NCBI RefSeq assembly: GCF_021654855.1
Contig: NZ_AP024202.1
Span: 620,001 to 684,000, forward strand
Direction: 5' to 3'
Source of the DNA: Thiomicrorhabdus immobilis
GTDB lineage: Bacteria; Pseudomonadota; Gammaproteobacteria; Thiomicrospirales; Thiomicrospiraceae
Length of the DNA stretch: 64,000 nucleotides
In this document: positions 44,743-54,812 of the stretch, piece after piece
How positions within the stretch are numbered: the stretch's first letter is position 1
Layout of the letters: each line of letters starts with the position of its first letter
Made by a program: the position numbers and the translations under genes
The notes under the pieces: model-generated
The model's input: only the letters and a program-made list of their open reading frames with translations
What the model was told of the DNA's origin: nothing
Databases searched by the model: none

Positions 44743-46626
44743 ATGTTTCAAGCACAACAAAAAATCATAGCCAATCAATATCCAGCCTGGAAATACCTGC
44801 TGTTGATCGTGATTACTGTGATTGGTTTAACCTACGCCATGCCAAACTTATTTGGTGATGATCCTGCTGTTCAGGTATCGCCAGCGAAGTCGGTGGAATT
44901 TAATGCCGACACGCAGTTGCAAGTTGAGAATGTCCTACAACAAGCCGGTTTGAAAGTGAAATCGTCTGTTTTTGAGGGCGGTAAATTTTTAATACGTTTT
45001 AACGATACCGAAGATCAGCTTAAAGCCAAATCGCTTTTGAAAGAGGCGTTAGGTCGTCAAGCCGTTGTGGCCTTGAATTTAGCTCCTGCAACTCCGGGTT
45101 TTTTGCAAGGCATTAGTGCAGAACCTATGTATTTAGGTTTGGATTTACGTGGCGGTGTGCACTTCTTGATGGACGTCGATATGGAGGCCGCAGTTGCTAA
45201 AGCCTATTTACGTTACGTCGATGAAATCAAAGGTTCTTTGCGTGCGGAGAAGGTTCGTTATATTTCGGTCGAAGTGGAAAACGAAGCTTTAGAGATCCAG
45301 TTTAAAGATCTAGAGACATTGCAAGCAGGCCTGGTAAGTTTAAACCAAGAGTATGCCAATCGTTTCACCATCACTTCGGATGAAACCACTTCTGCACCAA
45401 AAGCGATTTTGAAACTGTCGCAAACCACCATTGCCGAAACCCAGAAATATGCGTTACAGCAAAATATCACTACTTTGCGTAACCGTATCAATGAGTTAGG
45501 GGTGGCAGAGCCGGTCATTCAGCAACAAGGTGACAGACGAATTGTGGTGCAGTTACCGGGTGTGCAAGATACCGCTCGTGCTAAAGAGATTCTTGGCGCG
45601 ACAGCCACTTTGGAGTTCCGCTTGGTCGAAGAGAATGGTGATCCATACCGTGCCGAGAAAACCGGTTATGCACCTAACGGTTCGATTATTTACAAGTTCC
45701 GTGATGGGCGTCCGATTTTGTTAAAACGCCGTATCATTGTCAGCGGTGAAAATGTAATCAATGCCCAGTCGGGGATTGATCCACAGCAAGGTTCTGCCAT
45801 GGTCAACGTTACTTTAGATGGTGCGGGCGGGCGTAAGATGCTGGCTACCACTAAAGAGAACGTGGGTAACCGCATGGCAGTGGTTTACATTGAAAACCGC
45901 GTAGAAACCGTTGAAGAAAACGGGGTAAAAGTCAAAAAGCGTATTACCAATAAAGACGTGATCAATGCGGCGGTGATTCGTGGTCAGTTTGCCAACCGTT
46001 TCCAAATCACCGGCTTGGATTCCCCACAAGAAGCCCAAGATTTAGCTTTATTACTACGCGCAGGTGCATTAGCTGCACCAATGGAAATTGTTGAGGAGCG
46101 TACCGTTGGACCAAGTTTGGGACAAGACAACATCAACCAGGGCTTTATGTCGGTTGTGGTTGGTTTCTTGTTGGTTTTGGTCATTATGGCTTGGCGTTAC
46201 AAAGTATTTGGTATGGTCGCGAATGTGGCGTTGTTACTGAACTTGGTCATTATCGTGGCGGTATTGTCTATGCTGCAAGCCACCTTAACCCTGCCTGGTA
46301 TTGCCGGGATAGTGTTAACGGTCGGTATGGCGGTTGATGCCAACGTACTGATCTTTGAACGTATTCGTGAAGAGATGAAAAACAGCTCTATCCAATCTGC
46401 TATTTACGCGGGTTATGAGAAGGCCTTTGTGACCATTGCCGATGCCAATATCACCACCTTATTAGCGGCGGTTGTGTTGTTCAGTTTTGGTACCGGGCCA
46501 ATCAAAGGTTTTGCGATTACCTTATCCATCGGGATTATCACATCGATGTTCACGGCGATTTTGGGAACACGTGCAATTATTAACCTTCTATACGGCAATA
46601 AGCGCGTTGAGAAAATCTCAATTTAG
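44743..46626 (+). CDS. secD: Protein translocase subunit SecD
   Basis: SecD uses the proton-motive force with SecF to complete protein export through SecYEG. The 627-residue protein has a first membrane helix near residues 18-35, a large periplasmic part starting with the conserved LGLDLRGGVHFLMDVD near 128-143, then five membrane helices in the C-terminal third, with the conserved AVDANVLIFERIREE near 526-540. The length is normal. It is followed by secF after 9 bases. Confidence 0.96.
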   Translation: MFQAQQKIIANQYPAWKYLLLIVITVIGLTYAMPNLFGDDPAVQVSPAKSVEFNADTQLQVENVLQQAGLKVKSSVFEGGKFLIRFNDTEDQLKAKSLLKEALGRQAVVALNLAPATPGFLQGISAEPMYLGLDLRGGVHFLMDVDMEAAVAKAYLRYVDEIKGSLRAEKVRYISVEVENEALEIQFKDLETLQAGLVSLNQEYANRFTITSDETTSAPKAILKLSQTTIAETQKYALQQNITTLRNRINELGVAEPVIQQQGDRRIVVQLPGVQDTARAKEILGATATLEFRLVEENGDPYRAEKTGYAPNGSIIYKFRDGRPILLKRRIIVSGENVINAQSGIDPQQGSAMVNVTLDGAGGRKMLATTKENVGNRMAVVYIENRVETVEENGVKVKKRITNKDVINAAVIRGQFANRFQITGLDSPQEAQDLALLLRAGALAAPMEIVEERTVGPSLGQDNINQGFMSVVVGFLLVLVIMAWRYKVFGMVANVALLLNLVIIVAVLSMLQATLTLPGIAGIVLTVGMAVDANVLIFERIREEMKNSSIQSAIYAGYEKAFVTIADANITTLLAAVVLFSFGTGPIKGFAITLSIGIITSMFTAILGTRAIINLLYGNKRVEKISI

Positions 46627-46635
46627 GGTGATGAC

Positions 46636-47664
46636 ATGAGTACACAAACAGAAACTACCAATATTAATTTTATGGGTCAGCGTCATATCGCGATGGCATT
46701 TTCAGTCTTCCTAATCATCGCCTCGTTTGCTGGTTTATGGATGAAAGGCTTGAATTACGGTATCGACTTCACTGGTGGAACCCTGATTGAACTGTCTTAT
46801 TCCAAACCGGTGGATTTGACCAAGCTACGTAGTGATTTAACTCAAGCCAATTATGGTGAAGCGGTTGCCCAGCACTTTGGTTCGGCTGAAGATGTGTTGA
46901 TTCGCATTGCACCGCGTGAAGGAATGAATTCAGCACAGTTAAGCAACCAGGTTATGGAAGCGTTGAACAACGCCAGTGACGAAGAGATTACCTTGCGTCG
47001 TGTGGAATTCGTGGGTCCTCAAGTGGGGGATGAGTTAACCGAAGATGGGGCTTTAGCGGTTTTATATGCGTTATTTGGCATCCTGATTTACGTGGCATTA
47101 CGTTTTGAGTGGCGTTTTTCAGTGGGGTCGGTGGCCGCTTTGGTTCACGATGTCATCATCACTGTGGGGGTATTTGCCTGGACACAGATGCAATTCGACT
47201 TAACGGTTTTGGCTGCAATCCTTGCGGTAATCGGTTACTCGTTGAACGATACCATTGTTGTGTTTGACCGTGTGCGCGAGAACTTCAGAACCATGCGTGA
47301 TGGCACACCGGTTGAAATTACCAACGTAGCGGTCAATCAAATGTTGTCACGTACCATTATGACTTCTTTGACCACCTTGATTGTATTGTTAGCGCTATTC
47401 TTCTTAGGAGGGGAAATCATCCACGGATTTGCCGCGGCGTTGATTGTGGGGATTGTTGTCGGGACATTCTCATCAACCTATGTGGCCAGTGCGATTGCCT
47501 TGCTATTAGGCGTTTCTAAAGAAGACTTAATGAAAGCGCCGACGGCCGAATTGGATCGCGAAGCGCAAGAGCTTGAGTTACAACGTGCATTCTTGGAATC
47601 CGAAGCCAAACGTGAAGCCAAGTTGGCTAAACAAGGTAAAAAATTAGACGAAGAAGAGTTATAA
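46636..47664 (+). CDS. secF: Protein translocase subunit SecF
   Basis: SecF pairs with SecD in the inner membrane. The 342-residue protein shows a first helix near 17-35, the conserved GIDFTGGTLIEL near 44-55, and the transmembrane block with YSLNDTIVVFDRVRENF near 198-214, a SecF signature. The C-terminus is charged and helical (EAQELELQRAFLESEAKREAKLAKQGKK), longer than in many relatives. Two hairpins follow the stop. Confidence 0.96.
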   Translation: MSTQTETTNINFMGQRHIAMAFSVFLIIASFAGLWMKGLNYGIDFTGGTLIELSYSKPVDLTKLRSDLTQANYGEAVAQHFGSAEDVLIRIAPREGMNSAQLSNQVMEALNNASDEEITLRRVEFVGPQVGDELTEDGALAVLYALFGILIYVALRFEWRFSVGSVAALVHDVIITVGVFAWTQMQFDLTVLAAILAVIGYSLNDTIVVFDRVRENFRTMRDGTPVEITNVAVNQMLSRTIMTSLTTLIVLLALFFLGGEIIHGFAAALIVGIVVGTFSSTYVASAIALLLGVSKEDLMKAPTAELDREAQELELQRAFLESEAKREAKLAKQGKKLDEEEL

Positions 47665-47680
47665 AAAACACTCAACTTTA

Positions 47681-47735
47681 GTTACCAGGCCTGGTAACAA
47701 TATAAAAGCCAGCCTTAGTGCTGGCTTTGTATTTT
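47681..47735 (+). terminator. Double hairpin after secF, the first being ACCAGGCCTGGT (copy 6)
   Basis: The first hairpin is an 18-base perfect palindrome (47681-47698) around the genomic 12-mer at 47684-47695. The second, with arms AAAGCCAGC (47705-47713) and GCTGGCTTT (47720-47728), is followed by a T-rich run and is a conventional terminator. Confidence 0.7.
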
Positions 47736-48000
47736 AAGAATAGGGATGATTTAGCCGCAGCAAATAATGACTAGCAATAACAATAGGTGTCATACCCGCA
47801 ACGACTAAATCAAACAGTCACCCTTGGAAATGAAGCTAACCGTTAGGTAATCGGTTGGAATATAACGTTATAGCGAACAAAAGAAATATATTCCAACAAG
47901 CTCAGAATATAGCTTGGGCATATTAAAGTCTAATTGATTAAATTCACTATTTTGATAGCTTTTAACTAATGGATTTTATTTTGGATAGCTTATCTGCTTT
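47736..48000. other. Gene-free spacer between secF and prfC
   Basis: I see no supportable gene, RNA or repeat in this AT-rich stretch beyond the terminators before it and the promoter after it. Confidence 0.5.
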
Positions 48001-48029
48001 TTGCGTTACCAGTACTCAACTTGTATAAT
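48001..48029 (+). promoter_or_regulatory. Candidate promoter of prfC
   Basis: TTGCGT (48001-48006) and a perfect TATAAT (48024-48029) are spaced by 17 bases, 34 bases before ATG 48064. This rules out the longer reading frame starting at 48001. Confidence 0.55.
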
Positions 48030-48063
48030 CGCCACACATTTTATAGATATTATTTGGACAGTT

Positions 48064-49638
48064 ATGTCATTACAACTCGAAAGCTCAAAACGTCGCACTT
48101 TTGCGATTATCTCGCACCCGGATGCGGGTAAAACCACCGTAACCGAAAAGTTACTGTTATATGGTGGTGCAATTCAGATGGCCGGTGCGGTAAAGAGCCG
48201 TAAAACAGATCGCGGTGCAACCTCCGACTGGATGAAGATGGAGCAAGAACGTGGTATCTCCGTGGCTTCGTCGGTCATGCAGTTTCCGTATAAAAATGTC
48301 ATGATCAACCTGTTGGACACTCCGGGGCACGAGGATTTCTCTGAAGATACCTATCGTGTATTAACGGCAGTGGATTCGGCACTAATGGTAATTGACGTGG
48401 CGAAAGGGGTCGAGGACAGAACCATTAAATTAATGGAAGTCTGTCGTTTACGTACTACGCCGATTTTGACCTTTATCAACAAATTGGACCGTGAAGGAAA
48501 AGAACCGATCGACCTGTTGGACGAGGTCGAGGATGTTTTGAAAATCGCTTGTGCGCCAATGACCTGGCCGATTGGGATGGGTAAACGTTTTAAGGGGATT
48601 TATCACCTGTATAACGATACGGTGCGTTTGTTTGCTGCGGCCGATGGTCAGCGAGCTACCGAAGGTGAGTTGATTGAAGGTCTGGATAATCCTCGTTTGG
48701 ATGAGCTGTTAGGCTCGCAAGCGGAAGAGTTGCGTGAAGAGGTCGATTTGGTTCGTGGTGCTAGTCATGAATTTGATTTAGAGCTGTTTTTGGCAGGGGA
48801 ATTAACGCCGGTTTTCTTTGGTTCAGCGGTGAACAATTTTGGTTTACAAGAGTTGTTAGACGGTTTTGAGATGTATGCCCCGGCGCCAAAAGGTCGTGAG
48901 ACCGAGTCCCGTTTTGTAGATGCCAACGAAGAGAAATTGACCGGGTTTGTCTTTAAAATCCAGGCCAATATGGATCCGGCTCACCGTGACCGTGTGGCGT
49001 TCATGCGCATTGTTTCGGGGAAATATGAATCCGGTATGAAGCTCAAGCATGTGCGTATTGGCAAAGACGTTAAGATTGCCAAGGCGATTACCTTTTTGGC
49101 CAATAAACGTGAGCAAGCTGAGGTGGCTTACCCTGGTGATATCATTGGTTTGCACAACCACGGAACAATCAAAATTGGTGATACTTTCACTCAAGGTGAG
49201 GAGTTGAAGTTTACCGGGATTCCAAACTTTGCACCGGAGCTTTTCCGACGTGCACAGTTGAAAGATCCAATGAAAATGAAAGCGCTGCAAAAAGGTTTGA
49301 CCCAATTGTCAGAAGAGGGGGCAACCCAGTTGTTCCGTCCGGTGAATAACAATGATTTGATTTTGGGTGCGGTCGGTATACTTCAATTTGAAGTGGTGGC
49401 GCAACGTCTTAAAGATGAGTACAACGTAACCTGTATGTTTGAACCGGTTAATGTGAATACCGCACGCTGGGTAATCGGCCCTAAAGCTGAGATTGAGAAG
49501 TTCACCGCCAAAGTCCGTGAAAACGTGGCTTATGATGCGGCCGACCAGTTGGTGTATATCGCACCTACCCGTGTCAATTTAAACTTAACGGAAGAGCGTT
49601 GGCCTGAACTTCAGTTTGTTGCGACCCGTGAACACTAG
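48064..49638 (+). CDS. prfC: Peptide chain release factor 3
   Basis: RF3 is a ribosomal GTPase that recycles RF1 and RF2 after termination. The 524-residue protein has G1 [15 protein letters not shown] near residues 18-32, the G2-region [13 protein letters not shown]3 [14 protein letters not shown] and G4 NKLDREG, then the beta-barrel and RF3 C-terminal domains. The start was moved from an upstream TTG to ATG 48064, which agrees with family N-termini ([23 protein letters not shown]-like) and with the promoter upstream. A strong terminator follows. Confidence 0.96.
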   Translation: MSLQLESSKRRTFAIISHPDAGKTTVTEKLLLYGGAIQMAGAVKSRKTDRGATSDWMKMEQERGISVASSVMQFPYKNVMINLLDTPGHEDFSEDTYRVLTAVDSALMVIDVAKGVEDRTIKLMEVCRLRTTPILTFINKLDREGKEPIDLLDEVEDVLKIACAPMTWPIGMGKRFKGIYHLYNDTVRLFAAADGQRATEGELIEGLDNPRLDELLGSQAEELREEVDLVRGASHEFDLELFLAGELTPVFFGSAVNNFGLQELLDGFEMYAPAPKGRETESRFVDANEEKLTGFVFKIQANMDPAHRDRVAFMRIVSGKYESGMKLKHVRIGKDVKIAKAITFLANKREQAEVAYPGDIIGLHNHGTIKIGDTFTQGEELKFTGIPNFAPELFRRAQLKDPMKMKALQKGLTQLSEEGATQLFRPVNNNDLILGAVGILQFEVVAQRLKDEYNVTCMFEPVNVNTARWVIGPKAEIEKFTAKVRENVAYDAADQLVYIAPTRVNLNLTEERWPELQFVATREH

Positions 49639-49685
49639 ATGTTCATTGGAATTGATAAGATAATCACAAACAAACTAAGCCATAC

Positions 49686-49715
49686 AAAAACGCCACTCAA
49701 ATGAGTGGCGTTTTT
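49686..49715 (+). terminator. Rho-independent terminator of prfC
   Basis: AAAAACGCCACTC (49686-49698) pairs with GAGTGGCGTTTTT (49703-49715) around a four-base loop. The A-run on the other side would let it also work for the minus-strand lipoprotein gene. Confidence 0.85.
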
Positions 49716-49767
49716 GTTGATGAAATCAAATAACCAAACCTAAGCAGGCCTGGTAGGATTAATTTAA

Positions 49768-50415
49768 TCAAATTTCGCTGATCAGGAAAGTAACACGACG
49801 GTTCATACGTTTGCCTTCTGCCGTGGCATTGCTCGCAATCGGACGCTCTTCACCGTAACCGTATGTGACGATTCTGTCACGTGAGATACCGTTGTCCATT
49901 AGATGGAAAGCCACGTTTTTAGCTCGGTTTTCTGAAAGTTGCTGGTTGTAAGCGGTTGAACCATCTGAGTCTGTATGGCCTTCTATGTGAACACGTGTAT
50001 TTGGGTGACGTTGCAAGGTATCCAATACCGGTTTTAGACGGGTTAATTCATACGGTTCTAATTGAGCTGAACCGGAACGGAAGTTGACATCTTTGACTTC
50101 TACTTGCACATACTCCTGTCCACCAATGGTGACCGCAGAAACGTCTGTATTCGGATCGGATGCGGTGCCTGCTTGCACGTCCCCATAAACCTGGCGAGCC
50201 GTGTAACCGGCTAAGGCACCAACGGCAACCTTACCTAGGTTGTTATCCACACCGAGGGCGTTTGCAGCTAAAGCACCACCAATCGCGGCCAAACCTGTGA
50301 TGACGTTACGCTCTGTTTCACGCTCTTCAACAGGGCGGTTTGGATCATTCGCACAACCCGCTGTAATTGATATCAATGTGGCAGTCGTTATTGCGGCAAT
50401 AAGTTTTCTTTTCAT
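49768..50415 (-). CDS. OmpA-family outer-membrane lipoprotein
   Basis: This 215-residue lipoprotein links the outer membrane to peptidoglycan. The signal peptide MKRKLIAAITTATLISITAG ends in a lipobox with Cys21. A glycine/alanine-rich segment (about 40-75) resembles a glycine zipper (GLAAIGGALAANALGVDNNLG). The OmpA C-terminal domain covers about 105-215, with VHIEGHTDSDGSTAYNQQLSENRAKNV and the Arg of MNRRVTFLI. I started at 50415 rather than the upstream ATG because it begins the signal peptide and has a GGAG site. It is monocistronic and converges on prfC. Confidence 0.9.
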   Translation of the reverse strand: MKRKLIAAITTATLISITAGCANDPNRPVEERETERNVITGLAAIGGALAANALGVDNNLGKVAVGALAGYTARQVYGDVQAGTASDPNTDVSAVTIGGQEYVQVEVKDVNFRSGSAQLEPYELTRLKPVLDTLQRHPNTRVHIEGHTDSDGSTAYNQQLSENRAKNVAFHLMDNGISRDRIVTYGYGEERPIASNATAEGKRMNRRVTFLISEI

Positions 50416-50649
50416 GATATGTACTCCAAAAGCATCAATCAAAATTTAAATAAAATACGTTTTTATAATTACTTTATAGAGGATAAAAGGTTTGCTTTCA
50501 AGTAATTTAAAAGCTTGTGGATATTATCTCCATGGTTGTTACAGGGTTTATGCAACAGAATGTAGAAATACTTGAAATCAATCAACATGGTTTTTAGTGG
50601 AGATAATGCTGATCCATATCTGTATAGGTAGCGTGGTTTGATGTTTTAT

Positions 50650-52011
50650 TTACAGTAAAACAATCGTGGCCAATCCAAGGAATACGAAAAATCCTAGAGA
50701 ATCGGTCACGGTGGTTAACATGAGGCCAGAAGCCAACGCAGGATCGATTTTCATTCTTTGCAAGAACAGCGGAATCATGGCTCCAGCAAAAGCGGCCGCA
50801 AACAGGTTGATTAGCATGGCGGTTGCAAAAATCATACTCAATGCGGCATCATCAAACCAAAACAGTACCGCCATTCCCGTTAATGCCGCCCAAATAACAC
50901 CGTTGAAGAGGCCAACGGTGGTCTCTTTGATTAATAGCGACCGACTGTTGCTTCGAGCAAGTTTACCGGTCGCCAAAGCACGAATGACAATGGTGGCGGT
51001 TTGCGTTCCGGCAATGCCTCCCATGCTGGCGATAATGGGCATCAATACGGCAAGCGCGACAATTTTCTCGATTGAAGCATCAAATAGCCCGATAACAATG
51101 GAGGCGAAAATGGCGGTTAACAGATTGATTCCCAACCAAAAAGTACGGCGTTTGGCCGCTCTGGCGGCAGGGGCGAAAATATCTTGGTCTTCATCCAGAC
51201 CGGCACTCGCCATTTGGGCGTGTTCAGCTTCTTCACGGATAATATCAACAACGTCATCGATGGTGATACGACCAATGATCTGGTCATTTTCATTCACTAC
51301 CGCAGCAGAAATAAGGTCGTTTTTCTCAAAGAAATGCGCCACTTCTTTTTCTGGTGTAAAAGCCCTGATTGCAGGGATACGGGTATTCAGGACTTCCTTA
51401 ACAAGGGTGTCTTCATCATGGGTCAATAACACGGTAAGTTTCAATGAGCCGACAAATTTACCTTCACGGTCTCTTACAAATAGTTCAGAGGTTGATTCCG
51501 GTAATTCTCCAAGTTTACGAAGATAACGTAAGACTACATCTAAAGTAACGTCGGCACGAATGGAAATTAAGTCGGTACTCATGATACCGCCGGCGGTATC
51601 TTCCGGATAGGTAAGAGCCATTTCAACGGCATTACGATCGACTTCATCCAAAGACGCTAAAAGTGTTTGCTGGTCGGACGAATCCAAAGACTGAACGATA
51701 TCTGCAATATCATCCGTTTCCAAGTCTTCGGTAATGCCTGCAATCTCGTGTGGGGTAAGCGATTCTAGAAGGTTTGCGGTAACTTCGTCATTAGTGTGGG
51801 TGAGGATTTCACCTTGACGGTCACTATCCACCGCTTCCCAAAGGAACTGGCGCTCTTTAAGCGGAGTGGATTCTAAAATTTCAGCAATCTCTTCCTCAAC
51901 CAAATGAGAGAATAGGTCTTTGATTTGCTGAATATTACGAGCTTCAACAGCTGCAAGTAGTTGTTCGGTTAGCTTGGCCTTGTCAATGGCTGTGTGGGTT
52001 TGCGTTGTCAT
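50650..52011 (-). CDS. mgtE: Magnesium transporter MgtE
   Basis: MgtE is a gated Mg2+ channel. The protein of about 453 residues has an N-terminal superhelical domain (about 1-130), paired CBS domains (about 130-260, including MSTDLISIRADVTLDVVLRYLR), a plug helix and five membrane helices with the selectivity-region AVLMPIIASMGGIAGTQTATIVIRALA near 330-356. Of two near ATGs, the one at 52011 is spaced correctly from AAGGAG; the other overlaps the site. It lies downstream of hpf but is separated from it by a terminator. Confidence 0.95.
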   Translation of the reverse strand: MTTQTHTAIDKAKLTEQLLAAVEARNIQQIKDLFSHLVEEEIAEILESTPLKERQFLWEAVDSDRQGEILTHTNDEVTANLLESLTPHEIAGITEDLETDDIADIVQSLDSSDQQTLLASLDEVDRNAVEMALTYPEDTAGGIMSTDLISIRADVTLDVVLRYLRKLGELPESTSELFVRDREGKFVGSLKLTVLLTHDEDTLVKEVLNTRIPAIRAFTPEKEVAHFFEKNDLISAAVVNENDQIIGRITIDDVVDIIREEAEHAQMASAGLDEDQDIFAPAARAAKRRTFWLGINLLTAIFASIVIGLFDASIEKIVALAVLMPIIASMGGIAGTQTATIVIRALATGKLARSNSRSLLIKETTVGLFNGVIWAALTGMAVLFWFDDAALSMIFATAMLINLFAAAFAGAMIPLFLQRMKIDPALASGLMLTTVTDSLGFFVFLGLATIVLL

Positions 52012-52168
52012 GACCATCTCCTTACTGGCTGTTTAACGAACAAATACTAAATGGTTAGTGAGGTTTGAATTCTACAATAGATCGGTTTTTACTAACCTGG
52101 ATGATTGCTGAATTACATTGTAGCAGGAGATTTGCCAATAAATGCTTTAAAGCTTTATGACAGACATA

Positions 52169-52202
52169 AAAAAACGCCCTAAACAATTGTTTGGGCGTTT
52201 TT
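52169..52202 (-). terminator. Rho-independent terminator of hpf
   Basis: An inverted repeat built on AAACGCCC/GGGCGTTT with an AAACAA/TTGTTT inner stem ends in a T-run on the minus strand (A-run on the plus strand at 52168-52174), 24 bases after the hpf stop. Confidence 0.8.
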
Positions 52203-52225
52203 ATCAGAAACCTTAAGCTTGAAAA

Positions 52226-52558
52226 TTAAGCTTCAGCAGCCGGCATACTTTTTACACCACCAGACTTTCTGTTGTGATCACTGATTTTTTCTTTATGTTT
52301 TACAATTTGACGATCTAGCTTGTCTACTAAGCCATCGATTGATGCATACATATCTTCAGTATCATGCTGTGCAAATAAATCTGTACCAGAAACGTGAACA
52401 GTCGCTTCAGCTTTCTGAGACTGTTTTTCAACCGTTAAAATAACGTGTACATTGGTAACATGATCAAAGTGTCTAGATAATTTGCTTAATTTCTCTGTGA
52501 CGTATGCACGAAGAGCATCGGTAACATCGATATGGTGGCCAGTAATATTAATTTGCAT
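52226..52558 (-). CDS. hpf: Ribosome hibernation-promoting factor (short form)
   Basis: This 110-residue protein binds the 30S subunit in stationary phase and favours inactive 100S dimers. It has the YfiA/HPF beta-alpha-beta-beta-beta-alpha pattern: MQINITGHHIDVTDALRAYVTEKLSKLSRH, VHVILTVEKQSQKAEATVHVSG and DMYASIDGLVDKLDRQIVKHKEK. It is the short form without the dimerisation domain. In many relatives hpf follows lptB and rpoN; here rpoN is absent and a 260-base gap separates it from lptB. Confidence 0.94.
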   Translation of the reverse strand: MQINITGHHIDVTDALRAYVTEKLSKLSRHFDHVTNVHVILTVEKQSQKAEATVHVSGTDLFAQHDTEDMYASIDGLVDKLDRQIVKHKEKISDHNRKSGGVKSMPAAEA

Positions 52559-52818
52559 AGTATCGCTCCTTTATTTTGTGTTTTGCGATTCTGCTCAGAG
52601 TTGGCTTGCGTGTCCGCCAATTTAATTTTGAATCCTTCAAAATCACTGAGTTCAAATTTAGTATACCATCAAGATTTTAAAATCACATAGTAGTTTACTT
52701 GAGAAAATATGGAGATGGTTGACAGGAGTTTTGTTCAAAGCGAATAAACTTAAGAGATACAACGATTTGCATAAATTTGCAGTTCAAACCTGTTTTTATA
52801 AATTCATATAAACAAGGT

Positions 52819-53541
52819 TTATTGAAAATTTTCTCCCAAATAAACTCGCTTAACTTCTTCGTGGTTGAGTATCTCTTGTGGCGTACCTGAAGCTAGAATG
52901 GTGCCCGCGTGGAGAATGTATGCATAGTCACAAACACCGAGCGTTTCTCGGACATTGTGATCGGTAATAAGTACACCGATTCCTTTATCTTTAAGGTGAG
53001 TGATAATGTTTTGTATGTCTTTTACCGAGATTGGGTCGACACCGGCAAAAGGTTCGTCTAGCAGAATAAACTTGGGTTCCATCGCCAGTGCGCGAGCAAT
53101 TTCGACACGACGACGTTCACCGCCTGAAAGTGCTTGACCCGGTTGCTCGAGGATGTGGCCAATTTGCAAATCATCAATCAGGTTTTCAAATAAAAGACGA
53201 CGTTGATCGCCTGAGAGTTCAGGACGCATCTCCAAAATAGCCATGATGTTTTCGGTCACGGTGAGTTTTCTGAAAACAGAGGCTTCTTGGGGCAGATAAC
53301 CGATTCCGAGTTTTGCGCGTTGATGAATTGCGAGTTTAGATATTTCTTGGTCGTCTAAAAAAATCTGTCCATCATCATTAGGAACCAGTCCTGTCATCAT
53401 GTAAAAGGTGGTGGTTTTTCCCGCACCATTTGGCCCTAAAAGCCCAACGACTTGACCACTTGATACATCTAAATCTACCGAGGTGACGACATGTCTTTTT
53501 TTATAGCTTTTAGCCAGTCCGCGTGCATAAAAGTGAGCCAT
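52819..53541 (-). CDS. lptB: LPS export ABC transporter ATPase
   Basis: LptB powers extraction of LPS from the inner membrane by LptFG. The 240-residue ATPase has Walker [14 protein letters not shown] near residues 35-47, the signature [16 protein letters not shown], Walker [14 protein letters not shown] and the switch His. The length and sequence are typical. It starts 11 bases after lptA on the minus strand, closing a kdsC-lptC-lptA-lptB operon. Confidence 0.97.
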   Translation of the reverse strand: MAHFYARGLAKSYKKRHVVTSVDLDVSSGQVVGLLGPNGAGKTTTFYMMTGLVPNDDGQIFLDDQEISKLAIHQRAKLGIGYLPQEASVFRKLTVTENIMAILEMRPELSGDQRRLLFENLIDDLQIGHILEQPGQALSGGERRRVEIARALAMEPKFILLDEPFAGVDPISVKDIQNIITHLKDKGIGVLITDHNVRETLGVCDYAYILHAGTILASGTPQEILNHEEVKRVYLGENFQ

Positions 53542-53552
53542 TAAATCGATAC

Positions 53553-54158
53553 CTATTGTGTTTTTGGTTGTGTGTTTTGAGGGGCGGTTTCAGTCTTTGG
53601 TTTTTTGACTGGAGCGGGATTGAAGGTCACTGAAATCCGTTTTTTCTCGGTTGCTGTACTTTGCGCCTGGAGTGTTTGGTTGGCAATGTCATAAAACAAC
53701 TCCGGTCCTTTAATGATGTGTTTACCAGGTTGTTCAACTTGTGCATTACCAATCAATAGCACGGTTTTCTTTGCGGCGTTATACTTGATTTTCTGCGCAT
53801 GTCCTTTTAACCAGGCCTGGTCAACTTGGCTATAACGTTTAAAACTGGCTGGTTTGCCGCTTGCCGTGACTTCTTTTAGTTGGCCATTTGGGTGTGATAC
53901 TTCTATGACATCACCTTTTAACGTCAGACTACCTTGGGTAACGATGACATTGCCGTTGTAGACACTTTTTCCAGACTTCTCGCTAGCTTTTAGGCTATCC
54001 GCCGTAATGTTTATAGGTTGTGATTCATCAGGTTGTGTTCCTTTCGGTGTCTTGTCACCAGCAAAAGCTTGCATGCTGGCGCTACTGCTAAATAGTAGGC
54101 CTAAAAGCAATGCTGCCATAAATCGTGAAGTGGTTGTGAAAGCGAATGGTGTTTGCAT
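53553..54158 (-). CDS. lptA: Periplasmic LPS-transport protein LptA
   Basis: LptA polymerises or bridges across the periplasm to carry LPS from LptC to LptD. The 201-residue protein has a signal peptide (about 1-33, ending ASMQAFAG) and an OstA-like beta-jellyroll: [40 protein letters not shown]. The C-terminus is Pro/Thr/Lys-rich. Copy 7 of the 12-bp palindrome lies in the gene. It begins 10 bases after lptC. Confidence 0.93.
   Translation of the reverse strand: MQTPFAFTTTSRFMAALLLGLLFSSSASMQAFAGDKTPKGTQPDESQPINITADSLKASEKSGKSVYNGNVIVTQGSLTLKGDVIEVSHPNGQLKEVTASGKPASFKRYSQVDQAWLKGHAQKIKYNAAKKTVLLIGNAQVEQPGKHIIKGPELFYDIANQTLQAQSTATEKKRISVTFNPAPVKKPKTETAPQNTQPKTQ
53810..53821. repeat. Palindrome ACCAGGCCTGGT, copy 7
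   Basis: This exact copy lies in lptA and encodes Gln-Ala-Trp. Confidence 0.8.
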
Positions 54159-54168
54159 TTGATTAACC

Positions 54169-54783
54169 CTATTGTTGACCCTTAGATTGAATCAGTTGCG
54201 ATGTTTTTTGTGGATAGTATGTGCCTTTAACATCGGATAAAAGTTCAAACTCTGTTTTGCTTAAATCGGCTTTTAGACCTGTGCCTGAAGTCTGGGCATT
54301 GTATTGTTTAATGATAACTTTTTCATCACTATAGACCAGATTACTCTTGGTGTCATAACTTAAGCTAGTGGTTGTTAACATGGTTTTGGAGCGGTCGTTT
54401 AGGCCAGCTCGAATAGCGTTTTGTTTGACGACGACATTACCGTTGAAGGTTAATATTCGGTCATTCAGGCTTTGGCCTGTTTGGCTGCTCAACTGGGTGA
54501 GCGTGTTTTGATTGATGACTTGGATGTCAGGCGAATTGAATTCACTTTTTTTCTGGTCGTCTTGGTAGTGAATGTTTTTGGCGTGAATGATGGTTTGCTT
54601 GTCCGGTATTTGAGGGTCGATTTTCCAGACAGTCGTATCTTGAGCTTGCCAGCTATAAGCCAAGGGTTTGTTACTCAGGGTTGGTTGTTCTGTAGTGCTG
54701 GGTGTTTGTAGGTTGGCAATCCACAAAGCCACACTGGCTAAAAGTAGAGTCAGTAAAAGAACGCGTAATCGAGAGATGGGCAT
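54169..54783 (-). CDS. lptC: LPS export protein LptC
   Basis: LptC is an inner-membrane-anchored protein that receives LPS from LptB2FG. The 204-residue protein has one N-terminal membrane helix (about 6-24, LRVLLLTLLLASVALWIANL) and a periplasmic OstA-like fold (WKIDPQIPDKQTIIHAKNIHYQDDQ ... LTFNGNVVVKQNAI). Sequence identity in this family is low, so placement between kdsC and lptA strengthens the call. Confidence 0.9.
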   Translation of the reverse strand: MPISRLRVLLLTLLLASVALWIANLQTPSTTEQPTLSNKPLAYSWQAQDTTVWKIDPQIPDKQTIIHAKNIHYQDDQKKSEFNSPDIQVINQNTLTQLSSQTGQSLNDRILTFNGNVVVKQNAIRAGLNDRSKTMLTTTSLSYDTKSNLVYSDEKVIIKQYNAQTSGTGLKADLSKTEFELLSDVKGTYYPQKTSQLIQSKGQQ

Positions 54784-54812
54784 CGTCGGTCAGCTCGGTT
54801 AGCAACGAAAAG

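Noticed and set aside
50666-51526. 286-residue open frame on the plus strand inside mgtE
   Set aside because: It is a shadow of the antisense strand of mgtE, with biased Ser/Ala/Ile composition and no ribosome-binding site.
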